Source of the DNA: Mixta sp031457955
GTDB lineage: Bacteria > Pseudomonadota > Gammaproteobacteria > Enterobacterales > Enterobacteriaceae
Reading direction: 5' to 3'
Length of the DNA: 64,000 bases
Assembly (NCBI RefSeq): GCF_031457955.1
Contig: NZ_JAVDXN010000013.1
Location: 22,407-86,406, forward strand
Shown here piece after piece: positions 24,906 through 34,085 of the stretch. The position numbers and the translations under genes are program-made. Below the pieces are notes generated by a model. That model was not told where the DNA came from. It worked only from the letters and a program-made list of their open reading frames with translations, and made no database searches. Positions within the stretch are counted from its first letter, which is position 1. Each line of letters starts with the position of its first letter.

Positions 24906-27068
24906 ATGGACGTTTCTGACCTGCTAGACAGCCTGAATGATAAACAGCGTGAAGCCGTGGCGGCTCCGCGCAATAACCTGCTGGTGCTGGCAGGCGCGGG
25001 CAGCGGCAAGACACGCGTGCTGGTGCATCGTATCGCCTGGCTGCTTACCGTAGAGAACTGCTCGCCCTATTCGATTATGGCGGTCACCTTTACCAATAAA
25101 GCCGCGGCGGAGATGCGTCATCGTATTGAGCAGCTGATCGGCACCAGTCAGGGCGGCATGTGGATCGGCACCTTCCACGGCCTGGCGCATCGTTTATTGC
25201 GCGCGCATCACCTCGACGCGCGCCTGCCGCAGGATTTTCAAATTCTCGACAGCGAAGATCAGCTGCGCCTGCTGAAGCGCCTGATTAAGGCAATGAATCT
25301 GGATGAGAAGCAGTGGCCGGCGCGTCAGGCGATGTGGTACATCAACGGCAAAAAAGATGAAGGCCTGCGCCCGCAGCATATTGAAAGCTATAACAATCCG
25401 GTGGAGCAAACCTGGCTGCGAATTTACCAGGCCTATCAGGAGTCATGCGATCGTGCAGGCCTGGTGGATTTTGCCGAGCTGCTGCTGCGCGCCCATGAGC
25501 TGTGGCTGACGAAACCGCACATCCTTAACCATTATCGTGAGCGCTTCACCAACATCATGGTGGATGAGTTCCAGGACACCAACAACATCCAGTACGCCTG
25601 GATCCGTATGCTGGCTGGCGACAGCAGTCGGGTGATGATCGTCGGCGATGACGACCAGTCCATTTACGGCTGGCGCGGCGCGCAGGTGGAAAACATCCAG
25701 CGCTTCCTGAACGATTTTCGCGGCGCGGAGACCATCCGTCTGGAGCAGAACTATCGCTCCACCAATAACATTCTGAAAGCGGCCAACGCCCTGATTGCCA
25801 ACAACAACGGCCGTCTGGGGAAAGAGCTGTGGACCGACGGCAGCGACGGTGAGCCGATCTCCCTTTATTGCGCCTTTAACGAGCTGGATGAAGCGCGTTT
25901 TGTGGTGAACCGCATCAAAGTGTGGCAGGAGAACGGCGGTGCGCTTAATGACTGCGCGATTCTTTATCGCAGCAACGCCCAGTCACGCGTGCTGGAAGAG
26001 GCGCTGTTGCAGGCCAGCATGCCGTATCGCATTTACGGCGGCATGCGCTTCTTCGAGCGTCAGGAGATCAAAGATGCGCTGGCCTACCTGCGTTTGATCG
26101 CCAATCGCAACGATGACGCCGCCTTTGAGCGCGTGGTGAATACGCCGACGCGCGGCATCGGCGATCGTACGCTGGATGTGGTGCGCCAGACATCGCGCGA
26201 TCGCCAGTTAACGCTGTGGCAGGCGAGCCGTGAACTGTTACAGGAAAAAGCGCTGGCCGGACGTGCCGCTGCGGCGTTACAGCGTTTTACCGAGCTGGTG
26301 GATTCGCTGGCGCAGGAAACCGCCGAGCTGCCGCTGCATATCCAGACCGACCGGGTGATTAAAGATTCCGGCCTGTGGCTGATGTATGAGCAGGAAAAAG
26401 GCGAGAAAGGCCAGACGCGTATCGAAAACTTAGAAGAGCTGGTGAACGCCACGCGCCAGTACAGCTATCAGGACGAAGACGAAGATCTGATGCCGTTGCA
26501 GGCGTTCTTGTCGCACGCGGCGCTGGAGGCGGGCGAAGGTCAGGCCGATAAATGGCAGGACGCCGCCCAGCTGATGACCATGCACGCCGCCAAAGGGCTG
26601 GAGTTCAGCCAGGTGTTCATTGTCGGCATGGAAGAGGGCATGTTCCCCAGCCAGATGTCGCTTGATGAGGGCGGCAGGCTGGAAGAGGAGCGCCGTCTCG
26701 CCTACGTTGGCGTCACCCGCGCAATGAAAAAGCTGACGCTCACCTATGCGGAAACGCGTCGGCTGTACGGCAAAGAGGTTTATCATCGCCCGTCGCGCTT
26801 TATCGGCGAACTGCCGGAAGCGTGCGTGGATGAAGTGCGCCTGCGCGCCAGCATCAGCCGCCCGGTCAGTCATCAGCGCATGGGCACGCCGGTGGCGCAA
26901 AACGACAGCGGCTTTACGCTGGGTCAGCGTGTGCGCCACGCCAAGTTTGGCGAAGGCACGATTATTAACCTGGAAGGCAGTGGCGATCACAGTCGCCTGC
27001 AGGTGGCGTTTCAGGGGCAGGGGATCAAATGGCTGGTTGCTGCCTACGCGCGGCTGGAAGCGGTATAG
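24906..27068 (+). CDS. uvrD: DNA helicase II (UvrD)
   Basis: UvrD is a 3'-5' SF1 helicase for nucleotide excision and mismatch repair. The 720-residue length equals that of E. coli. Motifs are Walker A GAGSGKT (30-36), Ia AVTFTNKAAAEM, Walker B VDEFQDTNNIQY (near 220), III VGDDDQSIYGWRGA, IV LEQNYRST, V TMHAAKGLEF and VI AYVGVTRAMKKL. A C-terminal Tudor-like domain follows (GQRVRHAKFGEGTIINLEGSG). The start at 24906 (MDVSDLLDSLNDKQREA) matches the family; an in-frame codon at 24900 adds two residues. It is SOS-regulated by the box above. Confidence 0.97.
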   Translation: MDVSDLLDSLNDKQREAVAAPRNNLLVLAGAGSGKTRVLVHRIAWLLTVENCSPYSIMAVTFTNKAAAEMRHRIEQLIGTSQGGMWIGTFHGLAHRLLRAHHLDARLPQDFQILDSEDQLRLLKRLIKAMNLDEKQWPARQAMWYINGKKDEGLRPQHIESYNNPVEQTWLRIYQAYQESCDRAGLVDFAELLLRAHELWLTKPHILNHYRERFTNIMVDEFQDTNNIQYAWIRMLAGDSSRVMIVGDDDQSIYGWRGAQVENIQRFLNDFRGAETIRLEQNYRSTNNILKAANALIANNNGRLGKELWTDGSDGEPISLYCAFNELDEARFVVNRIKVWQENGGALNDCAILYRSNAQSRVLEEALLQASMPYRIYGGMRFFERQEIKDALAYLRLIANRNDDAAFERVVNTPTRGIGDRTLDVVRQTSRDRQLTLWQASRELLQEKALAGRAAAALQRFTELVDSLAQETAELPLHIQTDRVIKDSGLWLMYEQEKGEKGQTRIENLEELVNATRQYSYQDEDEDLMPLQAFLSHAALEAGEGQADKWQDAAQLMTMHAAKGLEFSQVFIVGMEEGMFPSQMSLDEGGRLEEERRLAYVGVTRAMKKLTLTYAETRRLYGKEVYHRPSRFIGELPEACVDEVRLRASISRPVSHQRMGTPVAQNDSGFTLGQRVRHAKFGEGTIINLEGSGDHSRLQVAFQGQGIKWLVAAYARLEAV

Positions 27069-27085
27069 CTGTCGCCGTTCGGTAA

Positions 27086-27131
27086 CCTTGCCTGACCGGG
27101 TTTCGCCTGGCCATATGCGCGCCAGGCAAGG
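27086..27131 (+). terminator. Inverted repeat after uvrD
   Basis: CCTTGCCTG (27086-27094) is perfectly complementary to CAGGCAAGG (27123-27131) with a 28-base loop that can itself fold (GCCTGG/CCAGGC). A short pyrimidine-rich CTTTCCTCC follows. It is a weak candidate for the end of the uvrD transcript. Confidence 0.4.
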
Positions 27132-27231
27132 CTTTCCTCCGCCGGTGAAAAGTCGGGACGCGGCGATGAGCGGCGTCCTGCTTCGCTTGACGCCTTTTTC
27201 GTCTCAGCGTAACATGCGCGCATCATCACCC

Positions 27232-27317
27232 TAAGAGGACTTTCGCCTTGGACACTCCCAGTCGATGCTGGCTCACCCACCTTATCAACAGGTACAACCC
27301 CTAAGGCCATCCTCTTA
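27232..27317 (+). promoter_or_regulatory. corA leader hairpin enclosing a leader ORF
   Basis: In the uvrD-corA gap (27069-27448), TAAGAGGA (27232-27239) pairs with TCCTCTTA (27310-27317), and GCCTTGG/CTAAGGC extends the stem. The upstream arm carries the ribosome-binding site of the small ORF at 27248, so translation of that ORF should open the stem. The E. coli/Salmonella corA leader is known to couple a leader peptide to Rho-dependent attenuation; the same logic is inferred here. Confidence 0.6.
27248..27304 (+). CDS. corL: CorL-like leader peptide (18 aa)
   Basis: This is an 18-codon ORF with a TTG start, preceded at 8-13 bases by AGAGGA, encoding MDTPSRCWLTHLINRYNP. It lies inside the long hairpin about 145 bases upstream of corA. 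In Salmonella, the corA leader holds a similar short ORF (corL) whose translation controls Rho termination of corA. Position, length and RBS fit; that this sequence is the ortholog is from context, since a peptide this short gives little proof. Confidence 0.6.
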   Translation: MDTPSRCWLTHLINRYNP

Positions 27318-27448
27318 TGCTGATAGCCTTTGTGGTTGTCAGCGACCGCATTTCCCGTCGCACGAGTTAGCGTTTATCACCGACTGAAACTCAGGTTTCT
27401 GTGTTCTGGCGTATTGTCCCATCTGAATGACCGATTGGGAGTACTGCT

Positions 27449-28402
27449 ATGCTGAGCGCTTTTAAACTGGATCACAGCCGCCTTGCACGCATGGAGCTGG
27501 AAGAGACGCCGGAAGATCTGGTCTCTTCGGTATGGGTCGATTTAATCGAACCTGAAGAAGCAGAACGCGATCGCGTGCAAAATGAATTGGGTCAAAGCCT
27601 GGCGACCCGTCCCGAACTGGAAGATATCGAAGCCTCCGCCCGCTTTTTTGAGGACGAAGACGGCCTGCATATCCACTCCTTCTTTTTCTATGAAGATGCC
27701 AAAGATCATGCGGGCAACGCCACCGTCGCGTTTACCATTCGCGAAGGCCGTCTCTATACGCTGCGCGAACGTGAGCTACCGGCTTTTCGTCTCTATCGTA
27801 TGCGCGCCCGCAGCCAGACGCTGATTGACGGCAACGCCTATGAGCTGCTGCTGGATCTGTTTGAAACCAAAATCGAACAGCTGGCGGATGAGATTGAAAA
27901 TATCTACAGCGATCTGGAAAAGTTGAGCCGGGTGATTATGGAAGGGCAGCAGGGCGACGAGTTCGACCAGGCGCTGTCAACGCTGGCGGAGCTGGAAGAT
28001 ATCGGCTGGAAAGTGCGCCTCTGTCTGATGGATACCCAGCGCGCGCTGAACTTCCTGGTGCGTAAGGCGCGTCTGCCGAATAATCAGCTGGAGCAGGCGC
28101 GTGAGATCCTGCGCGATATCGAATCCCTGCTGCCGCATAACGAATCGCTGTTCCAGAAGGTAAACTTCCTGATGCAGGCGGCGATGGGCTTTATCAATAT
28201 CGAGCAGAACCGCATTATCAAAATCTTCTCGGTAGTATCGGTGGTGTTCCTGCCGCCGACGCTGGTGGCCTCAAGTTACGGCATGAACTTTGAGTTTATG
28301 CCTGAGCTGAAATGGAGCTTTGGTTATCCGGGCGCGATCGGCCTGATGATCCTTGCCGGTCTGGCGCCTTACCTCTACTTCAAGCGTAAAAACTGGCTGT
28401 AA
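27449..28402 (+). CDS. corA: Magnesium/cobalt transporter CorA
   Basis: CorA is a pentameric inner-membrane channel for Mg2+ that also carries Co2+ and Ni2+. The 317-residue protein has a large cytoplasmic N-domain with a long acidic helical region (about 130-250). Two C-terminal membrane helices flank the signature YGMNFEFMPE (GMN at 278-280), and the C-terminus is KRKNWL. The 380-base upstream gap contains the leader ORF and hairpin, indicating attenuation control. A GC-rich hairpin follows the stop. Confidence 0.97.
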   Translation: MLSAFKLDHSRLARMELEETPEDLVSSVWVDLIEPEEAERDRVQNELGQSLATRPELEDIEASARFFEDEDGLHIHSFFFYEDAKDHAGNATVAFTIREGRLYTLRERELPAFRLYRMRARSQTLIDGNAYELLLDLFETKIEQLADEIENIYSDLEKLSRVIMEGQQGDEFDQALSTLAELEDIGWKVRLCLMDTQRALNFLVRKARLPNNQLEQAREILRDIESLLPHNESLFQKVNFLMQAAMGFINIEQNRIIKIFSVVSVVFLPPTLVASSYGMNFEFMPELKWSFGYPGAIGLMILAGLAPYLYFKRKNWL

Positions 28403-28410
28403 CCTTTGCT

Positions 28411-28438
28411 GGCCGGGGCGCCTGTCCCGGCCGGTTTG
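28411..28438 (+). terminator. Terminator after corA
   Basis: Stem GGCCGGG (28411-28417) with CCCGGCC (28426-28432), then GGTTTG. The T-tract is short, so termination may be partial and abrB could be co-transcribed. Confidence 0.5.
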
Positions 28439-28504
28439 CGCTGGCGTTCCTGCCGGGTTGTGCGTAACCTTACGTTTTTCAACCTGCTGCGACCTCTCTG
28501 CGCT

Positions 28505-29551
28505 ATGGAACACCTTTCACCGAAGCTGCAATGGACCTTCCTGCTTAGCGCATCTCTGCTGCTGGGTTTTATCCTGCAATACTTTCATGTGCCAGCCGCG
28601 CTGCTGCTGGGCCCGATGATCGTCGGCGTGGCGATGGGCCTGCTGGGCACTACGCTGCGTATCAATAAACGGCTGGTTATTCTCTGCCAGGCGGTGCTGG
28701 GCTGCATGATTGGTCAGAGCCTCTCGCCATCGATTATCGATACGCTGCTTGCCGACTGGCCGGTAGTGCTGGCGGTACTGTTGATGACCCTGGCGGCCAG
28801 CGGCCTTTCTGGTTTTCTGCTGGTGCGTTACAGCGATCTGCCGGGCCCGACCGGCGCCTGGGGCTCCTCTCCCGGCGGCGCGTCGGCAATGGTGGCGATG
28901 GCGGGCGACTACGGCGCCGATGTGCGTCTGGTGGCCTTTATGCAATACCTGCGCGTGCTGTTTGTCGCGACGGCGGCGGCACTGGTGGCGCGCGCCGGGC
29001 TGGGCGATAACGCGCAAAGCGCCGCGGCGCTGGAGTGGTTTCCGCCGCTGGATATGCGTTTCGTTATCACATTGGGCGTGATGTTACTGGGCGCGTTTTT
29101 GGGGCAGCTGTTTCGCATTCCTTCCGGTGCATTGCTGCTGCCTGCGCTGTTAGGCGCGACGCTGCAAAGCAGCGGTACGGTGATGTTACAGGTGCCGGAG
29201 TGGCTGCTGGCGGGTGCCTATGCGCTGATCGGCTGGACGGCGGGCCTGCGCTTTACCCGGCCGATTTTCCGCCTGGCGCTGCGCACGTTGCCGCAGATGC
29301 TGGCGTCGATTATCGGGCTGATGCTGTTATGCGGCGCAATGGCATGGGTGCTAACCCAGCTGCTGCCGATTGATTTGATGACCGCTTATCTGGCAACCAG
29401 CCCTGGCGGGCTGGACACCGTTGCGATTATCGCGGCGGGAAGCCGCGTCGATATGGCTTTCGTCATGGCGCTGCAAACGCTGCGTTTGTTTACCATTTTA
29501 ATGACCGGTCCAGCGCTGGCGCGCTTTATCTCACGCTTTGCGCGCGCCTGA
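28505..29551 (+). CDS. abrB: AbrB-family inner-membrane protein
   Basis: This 348-residue protein belongs to the family of E. coli AbrB (once annotated as an ammonia monooxygenase/aidB regulator); its transport or regulatory activity is not established. It has about ten hydrophobic spans in two similar halves. Family signatures are PAALLLGPMIVG (about 29-40), TGAWGSSPGGASAMVAMA with GADVRLVAFMQYLRVLFVA, and in the second half YLATSPGGLDTVAIIAAGS with MALQTLRLF. I start at ATG 28505 (MEHLSPKLQW); the upstream in-frame extension is not conserved. Its last 21 bases overlap rarD tail to tail. In E. coli, abrB lies elsewhere and yigFG occupies this place. Confidence 0.9.
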   Translation: MEHLSPKLQWTFLLSASLLLGFILQYFHVPAALLLGPMIVGVAMGLLGTTLRINKRLVILCQAVLGCMIGQSLSPSIIDTLLADWPVVLAVLLMTLAASGLSGFLLVRYSDLPGPTGAWGSSPGGASAMVAMAGDYGADVRLVAFMQYLRVLFVATAAALVARAGLGDNAQSAAALEWFPPLDMRFVITLGVMLLGAFLGQLFRIPSGALLLPALLGATLQSSGTVMLQVPEWLLAGAYALIGWTAGLRFTRPIFRLALRTLPQMLASIIGLMLLCGAMAWVLTQLLPIDLMTAYLATSPGGLDTVAIIAAGSRVDMAFVMALQTLRLFTILMTGPALARFISRFARA

Positions 29552-30430
29552 CCGACGCAGCGTATAGAGCGCATCGATAATAAACAGCGCCAATGCCAGC
29601 CAGATAAAGCCAAAGGTAACCGCTTTATCTGGCGTCATGATCTCGCCATAAAACAGCACTGCCAGCAGGAACATCAGCGTCGGGCCGAGATACTGGAAAA
29701 AGCCCAGCGTCGAAAGGCGCAGGCGCGTGGCGGCAGCGGTAAACAGCATCAGCGGGATGGTGGTCACCACGCCCGCAGCGATCAGCAGCAGGTTCAGCGA
29801 AGCGCTATTGTTGCCGAGATGGCTGGTGGCGCTGTCGGCGATGCCAAACAGATAAAGCGACGCCAGCGGGAACAGCCACAGCGTTTCAATCAACATTCCG
29901 CTCTGGGCATCTACCGCAATTTTCTTGCGCACCAAACCGTACAGGGAAAAGCTCAACGCCAGCCCCAGCGCGATAACCGGCAGTGAACCAAATTTCCACA
30001 GCTGCACCAGCACGCCGCAGGTTGCCAGCGCCACCGCTATCCACTGCATGCGCCGAAAGCGCTCACCAAGAAACAGCATGCCGATCACCACGTTAAGCAG
30101 GGGATTAATAAAATATCCCAGGCTGGCTTCCAGCATATGGTGATTATTCACCGCCCAGATAAACAGCAGCCAGTTACCGCCGACCAGCGTGGCGGAAACC
30201 GCCAGCAACAGCACTTTCTTCGGCTGCTGGATCACTGTTTTCACGCGCCGCCAGCTGCGGGTGGCGGAAATCAGCCCCAGCATAAACAGCGCCGACCAGA
30301 TCACGCGATGCGTCATGATCTCGCCAGGCGCAACCTGCTGAATCAGTTTGAAATAGGCGGGCGCGATGCCCCAGATAAAATAAGCGCAGAGCGCGCACAG
30401 AATGCCCTGGCGCGTTTGTTGTGTATCCAT
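29531..30430 (-). CDS. rarD: RarD, EamA/DMT-family transporter
   Basis: RarD is an inner-membrane drug/metabolite-type permease first linked to chloramphenicol sensitivity; its physiological substrate is unknown. The 299-residue protein has ten hydrophobic spans. Family motifs are YFIWGIAPAYFKLI, NWLLFIWAVNNHHMLEASLGYFINPL and LGFFQYLGPTLMFLLAV. The ATG at 30430 is chosen over an adjacent GTG. It lies 59 bases downstream of yigI on the same strand, probably in one operon. Confidence 0.94.
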   Translation of the reverse strand: MDTQQTRQGILCALCAYFIWGIAPAYFKLIQQVAPGEIMTHRVIWSALFMLGLISATRSWRRVKTVIQQPKKVLLLAVSATLVGGNWLLFIWAVNNHHMLEASLGYFINPLLNVVIGMLFLGERFRRMQWIAVALATCGVLVQLWKFGSLPVIALGLALSFSLYGLVRKKIAVDAQSGMLIETLWLFPLASLYLFGIADSATSHLGNNSASLNLLLIAAGVVTTIPLMLFTAAATRLRLSTLGFFQYLGPTLMFLLAVLFYGEIMTPDKAVTFGFIWLALALFIIDALYTLRRSGARKA

Positions 30431-30489
30431 CACGTTGTTCTCGGGGTAAAGGCGTCAGTGTAAAGGAAAAGCTGACGCGGCGGTGAAAA

Positions 30490-30960
30490 TTAGCCGACCA
30501 GATAGGTTGCAGTGGCGCTGGCGATATGGACGCCCGCATCGTTATGCAGCTCCACGCGCGCCACGGATATTTTGTTGCCAGCGCGTAACAGGCTACTGGC
30601 GGCAATAAAGTGCTCGCCGCGTCCGGGGCGCAGATAATCCACACGCAGATCGATGGTGCCCATACGCGCCAGCCGCTGGCGCAGTTCCTGTTCGGTGATG
30701 CTTTCCTGCCGCGTCAGCGAACTGGTGACGCAGACCAAACCGGCCGCGACATCCAGCACCGAGGCGATAACGCCGCCGTGTAAAATCTGCTGCGCGGCAT
30801 TGCCGACCAGCATGGTTTTATTGGCGAAACGCAGTTCAGCGTAATCGGATTCAAGGCGTTTCAGCTCCAGGCCCAGCGCCTGATTAAAAGGCATGTGATA
30901 AACAAAAATCTCGCCAATAAGCTGACGCGCCGCCGCTGAATTTAACTGAGTCTCTGACAT
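30490..30960 (-). CDS. yigI: YigI, acyl-CoA thioesterase (hotdog fold)
   Basis: This 156-residue protein has the PaaI-like hotdog thioesterase fold. Visible are MPFNQALGLELKRLESDYAELRF, the helix-associated LHGGVIASVLDVAAG motif (His/Gly/Asp catalytic region, about 73-87), and RVDYLRPGRGEHFIAASSLLRAG. E. coli YigI hydrolyses medium- to long-chain acyl-CoA. I start at 30960 (MSETQLNSAAARQL), which fits the family length of about 155; an upstream ATG at 31008 is not conserved. Confidence 0.92.
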   Translation of the reverse strand: MSETQLNSAAARQLIGEIFVYHMPFNQALGLELKRLESDYAELRFANKTMLVGNAAQQILHGGVIASVLDVAAGLVCVTSSLTRQESITEQELRQRLARMGTIDLRVDYLRPGRGEHFIAASSLLRAGNKISVARVELHNDAGVHIASATATYLVG

Positions 30961-31150
30961 AAAAGGGTTTTCCTGAAGCACGATCGTGATATGCACTGAT
31001 GTTAACAAGTTGTGTATTCTATGCTGCCAGGAACCTGCTTTCCACTTTCAGAAAACAGCGCTGAATTCATCGGTGAATTGTGTGTAGAATGGCCTGCTTT
31101 TTACGTAATAGCCTTTATATGACACAGCGCTTTACCGGAGAACAGACAGT

Positions 31151-32029
31151 ATGCGGATGCTAAGAGGATTAGTTGCGGCGGCTTTATTAGTGCCCGCCCT
31201 GGCGCAGGCAGAAGAGGCCACAATCAAGGATGTGCATGACGCCCCCGCAGTAAGCGGCAGTATTATCGCTAACCTGTTGGAAAGACACGATAATCCTTTT
31301 GTGCTTTATCCTTATGAACGTAACTATCTGCTCTATACATGGACCAGCGACCTCAATAAAGAGGGCATTGAATCCTATGACTGGGCTGATAATGCGAAAA
31401 AGGATGAGGTAGAATTCCAGATTAGCCTGGCGTTTCCTTTATGGCGCGGGATTCTGGGCGACAATTCGGTGCTGGCTGCGTCTTATACGCAACGCTCTTT
31501 TTGGCAGCTCTCTAATAGCGGCGAGTCTTCGCCTTTCCGTGAAACCAACTACGAACCACAAATTTTTCTCGGATGGGCCACTGATTACTCGTTCGCTGGC
31601 TGGACGTTGCGCGATGTGGAACTGGGCTTTAACCATCAGTCGAACGGACGCTCCGATCCCACTTCCCGCAGCTGGAACCGCGTTTATGCGCGTTTAATGG
31701 CGAAAAACGGCAACTTCCTTGCGGAAATTAAGCCCTGGTTTCGTTTGTCAGAAAATGCCGATAAAGATGATAACTCTGATATCACCAAATACATGGGTTA
31801 CTATCGCGCCAAGCTGGGTTACCAGATGGGCGACAGCATTTTCAGCATTCAGGGCAACTATAACTGGAACAGCGGTTACGGCGGCGCGGAGCTGGGCTGG
31901 AGCTATCCGATCAGCGAACATGTGCGTTTTTATACGCAGGTATTTAGTGGCTATGGCGAATCGTTAATCGATTATAATCACCGCCAGACGCGCGTTGGCA
32001 TGGGCGTAACCTTAAACGATATGTTCTGA
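31151..32029 (+). CDS. pldA: Outer-membrane phospholipase A (OMPLA)
   Basis: PldA is a 12-stranded outer-membrane beta-barrel hydrolase that removes misplaced phospholipids. The 292-residue precursor has a signal peptide (about 1-20, ending ALAQA). The catalytic triad is His162, Ser164 and Asn176 in GFNHQSNGRSDPTSRSWNRVY, and a final Phe suits BAM recognition. It is transcribed towards recQ. A small GC hairpin (32034-32050) follows the stop. Confidence 0.97.
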   Translation: MRMLRGLVAAALLVPALAQAEEATIKDVHDAPAVSGSIIANLLERHDNPFVLYPYERNYLLYTWTSDLNKEGIESYDWADNAKKDEVEFQISLAFPLWRGILGDNSVLAASYTQRSFWQLSNSGESSPFRETNYEPQIFLGWATDYSFAGWTLRDVELGFNHQSNGRSDPTSRSWNRVYARLMAKNGNFLAEIKPWFRLSENADKDDNSDITKYMGYYRAKLGYQMGDSIFSIQGNYNWNSGYGGAELGWSYPISEHVRFYTQVFSGYGESLIDYNHRQTRVGMGVTLNDMF

Positions 32030-32033
32030 TCCG

Positions 32034-32050
32034 GGCCCGCCTGACGGGCC
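32034..32050 (+). terminator. Small hairpin after pldA
   Basis: GGCCCG / CGGGCC with a five-base loop, five bases after the pldA stop; no clean T-tract follows, so it is a weak terminator candidate. Confidence 0.35.
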
Positions 32051-32126
32051 TGTCATATCGCTATTCTCTCTTCGGGCGGCACGCCGCCCGTCAAGTCATC
32101 ATTATGCAGTGCAATACGGGGAAGAC

Positions 32127-33953
32127 GTGTCTACGGCGGCAGTAATCAATCACGAAGCGCTGGCTGAACAGGTATTACGCGATACCTTCGGCTATCAGCA
32201 GTTTCGCCCCGGGCAGCAAACCATCATTCAGGCGTCGCTGAGCGGCCGGGATTGTCTGGTGGTGATGCCCACCGGCGGCGGGAAATCGCTCTGTTATCAA
32301 ATTCCGGCTTTGCTACGCGAAGGCCTGACGCTGGTCGTCTCGCCGCTGATCTCACTGATGAAAGATCAGGTCGATCAGCTGCTGGCGAACGGCGTGGCGG
32401 CGGCGTGCCTGAACTCCTCGCAAACGCGCGAAGAGCAGCAGGCGGTGATGGCGGGATGCCGCAGCGGCGAGGTGCGCCTGCTCTATATCGCGCCGGAACG
32501 TCTGATGATGGATAACTTCCTCGACAGCCTGACGCGCTGGAATCCGGCGATGCTGGCGGTGGACGAAGCACACTGTATTTCTCAGTGGGGTCACGATTTC
32601 CGTCCTGAGTATGGCGCGCTGGGCCAGCTGCGTCAGCGCTTTCCTGCGCTGCCGGTGATGGCGCTGACGGCCACCGCCGACGAAACCACCCGTAATGATA
32701 TTGTCCGGTTGCTACAGCTGGACGACCCGCTGATCCAAATCAGCAGCTTTGACCGGCCCAACATCCGCTACATGCTGGTGGAAAAATTTAAGCCAACCGA
32801 GCAGCTGCTGCGTTATGTGCAGGATCAGCGCGGTAAAAGCGGCATTATTTACTGCAACAGCCGGGCAAAAGTTGAAGATACCGCCGCTCGCCTGCAAAGC
32901 CGTGGCCTGAGCGTGGGAGCCTACCATGCTGGCATGGACAACGCGCATCGTGCCCAGGTGCAGGAAGCGTTTCAGCGCGACGATTTGCAGATCGTAGTGG
33001 CGACCGTGGCCTTCGGCATGGGCATCAACAAGCCCAACGTCCGCTTCGTGGTGCATTTTGATATTCCACGTAATATCGAATCCTATTATCAGGAAACCGG
33101 ACGTGCCGGACGTGACGGCCTGCCTGCCGAAGCGATGCTGCTTTACGATCCGGCGGATATGGCCTGGCTGCGCCGCTGTCTGGAAGAGAAAGCGCCCGGC
33201 CCGCTACAGGATATTGAACGCCATAAGCTGAATGCGATGGGCGCTTTCGCTGAGGCGCAAACCTGTCGTCGCCTGGTGCTGCTGAACTATTTTGGCGAAG
33301 GCCGTCAGCAGCCGTGCGGCAACTGCGATATTTGTCTCGATCCGCCGCGCCGCTACGATGGCCTGGTTGAGGCGCAAAAGGCGCTCTCTACCATTTACCG
33401 CGTCGGCCAGCGCTTCGGCATGGGCTATGTAGTGGAGGTGCTACGCGGCGCCAGCAACCAGCGCATCCGCGATCAGGGGCACGATAAGCTGCCGGTTTAC
33501 GGTATTGGTCGCGAGCAAAGCCACGAACATTGGGTCAGCGTGCTGCGTCAGCTCATCCATTTAGGTCTGGTAGCGCAGAACATCACGCTACATTCAGCGC
33601 TACAGCTTACCGAAGCGGCGCGTCCGATTTTACGCGGAGAAGCGCCGCTGATGCTGGCCGTGCCGCGTCTGATTACCGTGAAGGCGAAATATAACAACCA
33701 GAAAAGCTACGGCGGCAATTACGATCGCAAGCTGTTCGCCAAGCTGCGTAAGCTACGTAAAGCGATTGCTGATGAAGAGAATATTCCGCCTTACGTGGTG
33801 TTTAACGATGCGACGCTGATTGAGATGGCGGAGCAGATGCCGATTACCGCATCGGAAATGCTCAGCGTCAACGGCGTCGGGCACCGTAAGCTGGAACGTT
33901 TTGGTAAGCCGTTCCTGGTGATGATCCGCGAACATGTGGATGGCGAAGAGTAA
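32127..33953 (+). CDS. recQ: ATP-dependent DNA helicase RecQ
   Basis: RecQ is a 3'-5' SF2 helicase of the RecF pathway. The 608-residue protein has motif 0 FGYQQFRPGQ, Walker A MPTGGGKS, DEAH (AVDEAHCISQWGHDFRPEY), motif V VATVAFGMGINKP and motif VI YYQETGRAGRDG. The RecQ-Ct zinc site follows (ACRR-type TCRRLVLLNYFGE then CGNCDIC), with a C-terminal HRDC domain. The GTG at 32127 is chosen because GGGGAAG precedes it and the distance to FGYQQ equals that in E. coli; an ATG at 32109 would add six residues. Confidence 0.96.
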   Translation: MSTAAVINHEALAEQVLRDTFGYQQFRPGQQTIIQASLSGRDCLVVMPTGGGKSLCYQIPALLREGLTLVVSPLISLMKDQVDQLLANGVAAACLNSSQTREEQQAVMAGCRSGEVRLLYIAPERLMMDNFLDSLTRWNPAMLAVDEAHCISQWGHDFRPEYGALGQLRQRFPALPVMALTATADETTRNDIVRLLQLDDPLIQISSFDRPNIRYMLVEKFKPTEQLLRYVQDQRGKSGIIYCNSRAKVEDTAARLQSRGLSVGAYHAGMDNAHRAQVQEAFQRDDLQIVVATVAFGMGINKPNVRFVVHFDIPRNIESYYQETGRAGRDGLPAEAMLLYDPADMAWLRRCLEEKAPGPLQDIERHKLNAMGAFAEAQTCRRLVLLNYFGEGRQQPCGNCDICLDPPRRYDGLVEAQKALSTIYRVGQRFGMGYVVEVLRGASNQRIRDQGHDKLPVYGIGREQSHEHWVSVLRQLIHLGLVAQNITLHSALQLTEAARPILRGEAPLMLAVPRLITVKAKYNNQKSYGGNYDRKLFAKLRKLRKAIADEENIPPYVVFNDATLIEMAEQMPITASEMLSVNGVGHRKLERFGKPFLVMIREHVDGEE

Positions 33954-34036
33954 AACCGCGCCCTACTGCACGCAAAGTGCTCGCCGCAAATAGCAGATGA
34001 CCTAAAAAGCCTTTAGCGTAATAATCACCGGTTCCC

Positions 34037-34063
34037 GGGATAGCCAACTGGCTCTCCCGTTTC
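34037..34063 (+). terminator. Possible terminator between recQ and rhtC
   Basis: GGGA-T-AGCC (34037-34045) pairs with GGCT-C-TCCC (34050-34058) with one internal mismatch and an AACT loop, then GTTTC. It is a modest hairpin with a poor T-tract. Confidence 0.4.
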
Positions 34064-34085
34064 AACTATCGGCAAGGAAACTGTT

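Noticed and set aside
27044..27310. 88-codon minus-strand ORF across the corA leader
   Set aside because: Antisense to the uvrD end and leader hairpin, no homology; the plus-strand leader structure explains the conservation better.
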